44,606 nucleotides of DNA. Source: Gluconobacter sp. P1C6_b. GTDB taxonomy: Bacteria; Pseudomonadota; Alphaproteobacteria; Acetobacterales; Acetobacteraceae. A program made the translations under genes and the position numbers. The notes below the pieces were generated by a model. The model was not told the origin of the DNA. It searched no databases and worked only from the letters and a program-made list of their open reading frames with translations. Within the stretch, counting starts at the first letter, position 1. Every line of letters starts with the position of its first letter. This document shows positions 42,361 through 44,606 of this stretch, piece after piece. The stretch covers positions 1-44,606 of the forward strand of contig NZ_JACRVU010000021.1 in NCBI RefSeq assembly GCF_018811945.1, read 5' to 3'.

Positions 42361-43328
42361 AGAACGGTCCTGTCATGCTACCACTCGTCATTCTTTGCTC
42401 CCTAGCGGCATGCTCTGGAGAACAATCCTCCCCTCCCGTCTCGGTAGACGTGCCAGGTATGCCCTCGCCGGAGCTTGCGCTGCAGAAGAGCCTCGATCGG
42501 ATTAACGGCTTTCTCGGGAGCCTGAACGAACGAATTGCTACACCTGCGCGTAGCAGTTTTCCCCTCGCGATAACGCATGACCGCCCGGTCGTGCTCGCTC
42601 CCGCTGCACCTGCTGTCAAGCAGCCACCTGTAACCTCGGCAGAGAGCGCAGCGGAAGCAAAGCCAATCCGAGGACGCAACGGCATCGTGTGGTTCGCGTT
42701 CGGGGATGGATACCCGCGCATCGGATGCGTCTCGGGTCAGGTCTGTATCGTGCGGCTCCAGCTGGGCGAAACAATGACGGCCGGTGCCCTCTCCCTACCG
42801 GAGAAGAGTGGCTGGGCTGCAGATCTTGTTCAGGGCTCGCACGGGATTCACGCAGGTTGGGCAGTCGCGCTCACGCCATCACCTAATCCGCGCCGCGCCG
42901 TACTGCGGTTCACGACGAACCGTCGTTCCTATGTGCTGCTACTGGATCCCTCAGAAGCCACTATGCGGAGCGTGGCTTTTACGTATTCAGCCGGCGACCC
43001 AGCTAGCCAGCCGGATCCACCGCCCTCCCCGCTTGCGATGGCACAAAAGAATACACCGGATTTCGACTACAGGATGACCGGTGCTCAACCGACGTGGAAA
43101 CCGATGCGGATCTACCGCGAAGGCGGTCACACGTACATCCAGTTTCCCCCGGGCGGCATAAATGCCGCTCCGCGCCTTGTTGTCATCTCGCCCAAGAGCG
43201 CGGCCACACAACCCTATCGCACGGTCGGAGACTCTTACGTCGTCGATCTGCCTGTCGATGACGCGATGCTCATCGGCTCCGAGGCCGGCTCTCCCGTCGT
43301 TCGTATTACCCATGGAGGAAAGGCCTGA
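42357..43328 (+). CDS. TrbG/VirB9-like lipoprotein
   Basis: A 323-residue lipoprotein (lipobox in LVILCSLAAC) with a TrbG/VirB9-type beta domain: IVWFAFGDGYPRIGCVSGQ, AVLRFTTNRRSYVLLLDPS and PMRIYREGGHTYIQFPPG, MRSVAFTY between them. In P-type and T-type systems this protein forms the outer-membrane ring. Its presence inside an I-type operon that already has DotH is notable. It overlaps the ATPase stop (ATGA) and the next start (TGATG). Confidence 0.82.
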   Translation: MKNGPVMLPLVILCSLAACSGEQSSPPVSVDVPGMPSPELALQKSLDRINGFLGSLNERIATPARSSFPLAITHDRPVVLAPAAPAVKQPPVTSAESAAEAKPIRGRNGIVWFAFGDGYPRIGCVSGQVCIVRLQLGETMTAGALSLPEKSGWAADLVQGSHGIHAGWAVALTPSPNPRRAVLRFTTNRRSYVLLLDPSEATMRSVAFTYSAGDPASQPDPPPSPLAMAQKNTPDFDYRMTGAQPTWKPMRIYREGGHTYIQFPPGGINAAPRLVVISPKSAATQPYRTVGDSYVVDLPVDDAMLIGSEAGSPVVRITHGGKA

Positions 43329-44287
43329 TGCGTCGCCCCCACGCCTATGCCGCCGCGTCCCTGCTCGCCTTTCTGAGCGCGTGCGCCGGCGAACCAGTTT
43401 CTGAAACGTCCCACGTTACCGGGGCAACTTTTCGCGACACGTCAGCCTTGACGGTCTTTATTGCAGACATTCTGGCTAACAGCATGGATGCCGGCCGCAC
43501 CGTCTTGCGGCTCGCGCCTTATAGCGGGCCAGACCAAGCCCACGCCCAGACGCTGCTCGCTGATACGCTGCGCGAGCGCGGCTTTGCGCTCTCTCCGGAA
43601 GGAATGCCTTATCCAGGAGCACAGACGGTAAGATACGCAGTTTCGCCGCTCGGAGCGGACCTTCTGGTCGAATTGGACAGCGACGACGCTGCGGCCACCT
43701 GTCTCTACAGCCATGACGCAGATGGCGCTCTTCGCCGAAAGGGAAGCTGCAGCCTACGGGCGGGGACAGCTCTCACGCTGCGCATTCCAGCACAGGAAGT
43801 GCTTGTACCTGCGCCGAGCACCGAGGCCCCAGTTCATACGGCCCCAGCCGCGCAATCCGGACCAATCCAACTTGCGCCCGCCGCTCCGGCTGCGCCGCAG
43901 TCGCAACAGAAAGTGCAGAAGGCCCCCCTTCCGACGCCTGTACCGGAGCCCACAGCCCCACAACCGGTAGTCTCCCAGCCTCCAGTACGTCTGCAGCCAC
44001 CGGCTGAATACTGGACGCTCATCGAAGGACAGCCGATCCGCGACCAGATGATTGCTTGGGGCGATCGGGCCGGCTGGAAGGTGATCTGGCCAGCTGACAT
44101 GAACTGGATGGTGCCCGTAACGACGATCTTCTCCGGTGGCTTTCATCACGAGGATGTCCACGGAAACGACGACGGTGTGATGTCGCAGGTCGTTCGCGCC
44201 CTGGCAGCCCAAGGCAAGACCATCCGCCTGCAATTCTTCAATCCGAATCACGTGGCGCTCGTCACCAACACGGGGATTCAACAATGA
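43328..44287 (+). CDS. lipoprotein with C-terminal TcpQ-like domain
   Basis: A 319-residue lipoprotein with lipobox LLAFLSAC. The N-terminal domain (AQTLLADTLRERGFALSPEG) is followed by a long Pro/Ala linker. A C-terminal TcpQ/PilL-type domain follows: YWTLIEGQPIRDQMIAWGDR, WKVIWPADMNW, IFSGGFHHEDV and IRLQFFNPNHVALVTN. Such domains pair with secretins in pilus and transfer systems. Its neighbour after the ATGA overlap is a lipoprotein cut by an IS, possibly the matching secretin or DotD-like partner. Confidence 0.75.
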   Translation: MRRPHAYAAASLLAFLSACAGEPVSETSHVTGATFRDTSALTVFIADILANSMDAGRTVLRLAPYSGPDQAHAQTLLADTLRERGFALSPEGMPYPGAQTVRYAVSPLGADLLVELDSDDAAATCLYSHDADGALRRKGSCSLRAGTALTLRIPAQEVLVPAPSTEAPVHTAPAAQSGPIQLAPAAPAAPQSQQKVQKAPLPTPVPEPTAPQPVVSQPPVRLQPPAEYWTLIEGQPIRDQMIAWGDRAGWKVIWPADMNWMVPVTTIFSGGFHHEDVHGNDDGVMSQVVRALAAQGKTIRLQFFNPNHVALVTNTGIQQ

Positions 44288-44361
44288 TCCGGCCGACCCG
44301 TCCCGCACTCCTTCTAGCGGGCATGAGCATTTTCGCCTTTCTGACTGGCTGCACGGACTGA
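44284..44361 (+). pseudogene. lipoprotein gene cut off by the IS3 element
   Basis: The gene opens with an ATGA overlap and a clean lipoprotein signal (ALLLAGMSIFAFLTGC). It stops after 25 residues at a TGA created where the IS3 terminal repeat begins. In a transfer operon the next lipoprotein might be a secretin or DotD/DotC-like partner, but too little remains to tell. Loss of this gene, and of anything downstream, could cripple transfer unless another copy exists. Confidence 0.6.
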
Positions 44362-44384
44362 GGTGGTCCCGTCCGTTCGGACAG
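44360..44384. repeat. IS3-family terminal inverted repeat
   Basis: 25 nt starting GAGGTGG and ending TCGGACAG. The reverse complement shares both outer blocks with 2377-2401 at equal spacing. It abuts the truncated lipoprotein gene, marking the insertion point. Confidence 0.6.
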
Positions 44385-44418
44385 TTTTGCGGGCTTGATA
44401 AGCTATACCCGGTTGTTG

Positions 44419-44606
44419 TTATGCCGCCCTTCTGACGGCGTTGCTGTTGGCCATCTGGTCCGGGGTTAACCCCGGACCAGATGGCGTCGGCACGTCATGA
44501 TACGCCTCATCGGGCGTACGTCCAGCCAGCGCCGTATGCGGACGCCTTTCGTTATAATGGGCGATCCATCTGCCAAGCCCGGCCCTCAGCTCTGATCCGG
44601 TCTCGA
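44419..44606 (-). CDS. IS3-family transposase OrfB, C-terminal part
   Basis: The last 61 residues of an IS3-family OrfB: ELRAGLGRWIAHYNERRPHT followed by ALAGRTPDEAYHDVP, the usual end of the integrase domain and tail. The stop is TAA at 44419-44421. The part holding the third catalytic residue (Glu) is outside the window. Together with codons 1-183 at the window start it would make one OrfB, with roughly 45 residues missing between. Confidence 0.82.
   Translation of the reverse strand, partial: ETGSELRAGLGRWIAHYNERRPHTALAGRTPDEAYHDVPTPSGPGLTPDQMANSNAVRRAA

Larger units (their letters stand above)
44360..44606 (-). mobile_element. end of an IS3-family element, cut by the window end
   Basis: It begins with a terminal repeat candidate (44360-44384) that matches the opposite end at 2377-2401. 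It contains the last part of orfB on the minus strand and runs to the window edge. Terminal repeat, orientation and protein type agree with the element at the window start. Confidence 0.7.

Noticed and set aside
1-44606. CRISPR arrays, tRNA or rRNA genes
   Set aside because: No regularly spaced repeats, cloverleaf sequences or rRNA signatures were seen on either strand.

Overview
The window looks like most of a conjugative plasmid from an acetic acid bacterium (Acetobacteraceae, Alphaproteobacteria). This is inferred from three things: a RepC-type initiator, an alphaproteobacterial LexA box (GTTC-N7-GTTC) in front of an imuA-imuB-dnaE2 cassette, and a DotA/TraY-DotI-DotH-DotG type transfer system as seen on plasmids of that family. 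No rRNA, tRNA, CRISPR array or chromosomal housekeeping gene was seen.

Layout. (1) 1-2401: an IS3-family element, cut by the window start and interrupted by an IS110-family element. (2) 2402-4589: an orphan HNH-nuclease gene, then a gene-poor stretch with a terminator and a long inverted repeat. (3) 4590-12528: a stability and mutagenesis block. It holds an RHE_PE00001-like plasmid protein, a SRAP/HMCES-type abasic-site protein, and the SOS mutasome imuA-imuB-orf77-dnaE2 with a LexA box. (4) 12841-18848: a three-gene operon of MmeI-like adenine methyltransferase, DEAH-type helicase and GIY-YIG nuclease, read here as a probable anti-phage or restriction system. (5) 18985-22785: a lipoprotein, a small ribbon-helix-helix protein, an O-antigen-ligase-like membrane protein and RepC. 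(6) 23162-32591: a lytic transglycosylase and partner, a DsbC-like protein with a one-cysteine active site, and a leftward transfer operon that includes DotA/TraY. (7) 32799-44361: a rightward transfer operon. It runs SANT/GcrA-like regulator, DotI, DotH, DotG, DotF-like, IcmC-like, IcmD-like, IcmJ, IcmB, a TrbG/VirB9-like lipoprotein, a TcpQ-domain lipoprotein and a lipoprotein cut off by an IS3 element. (8) 44360-44606: the other end of an IS3-family element.

How the genes work together. The two divergent transfer operons supply much of an I-type (Dot/Icm-like) type IV secretion system, tightly packed with 1-4 nt stop/start overlaps. The relaxase, coupling protein, DotB-like ATPase and DotC/DotD are not in the window. 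RepC drives replication. The methyltransferase-helicase-GIY-YIG operon and perhaps the HNH protein defend the host and the plasmid. The mutasome and SRAP protein give damage tolerance, probably under the host LexA.

Two observations stand out. The first is the methyltransferase-helicase-GIY-YIG operon. The second is a pair of about 95-nt structured elements, 6441-6537 and 12591-12683, lying in the same orientation on either side of the mutasome genes. Both fold to the same architecture, with compensatory and wobble changes in the stems.
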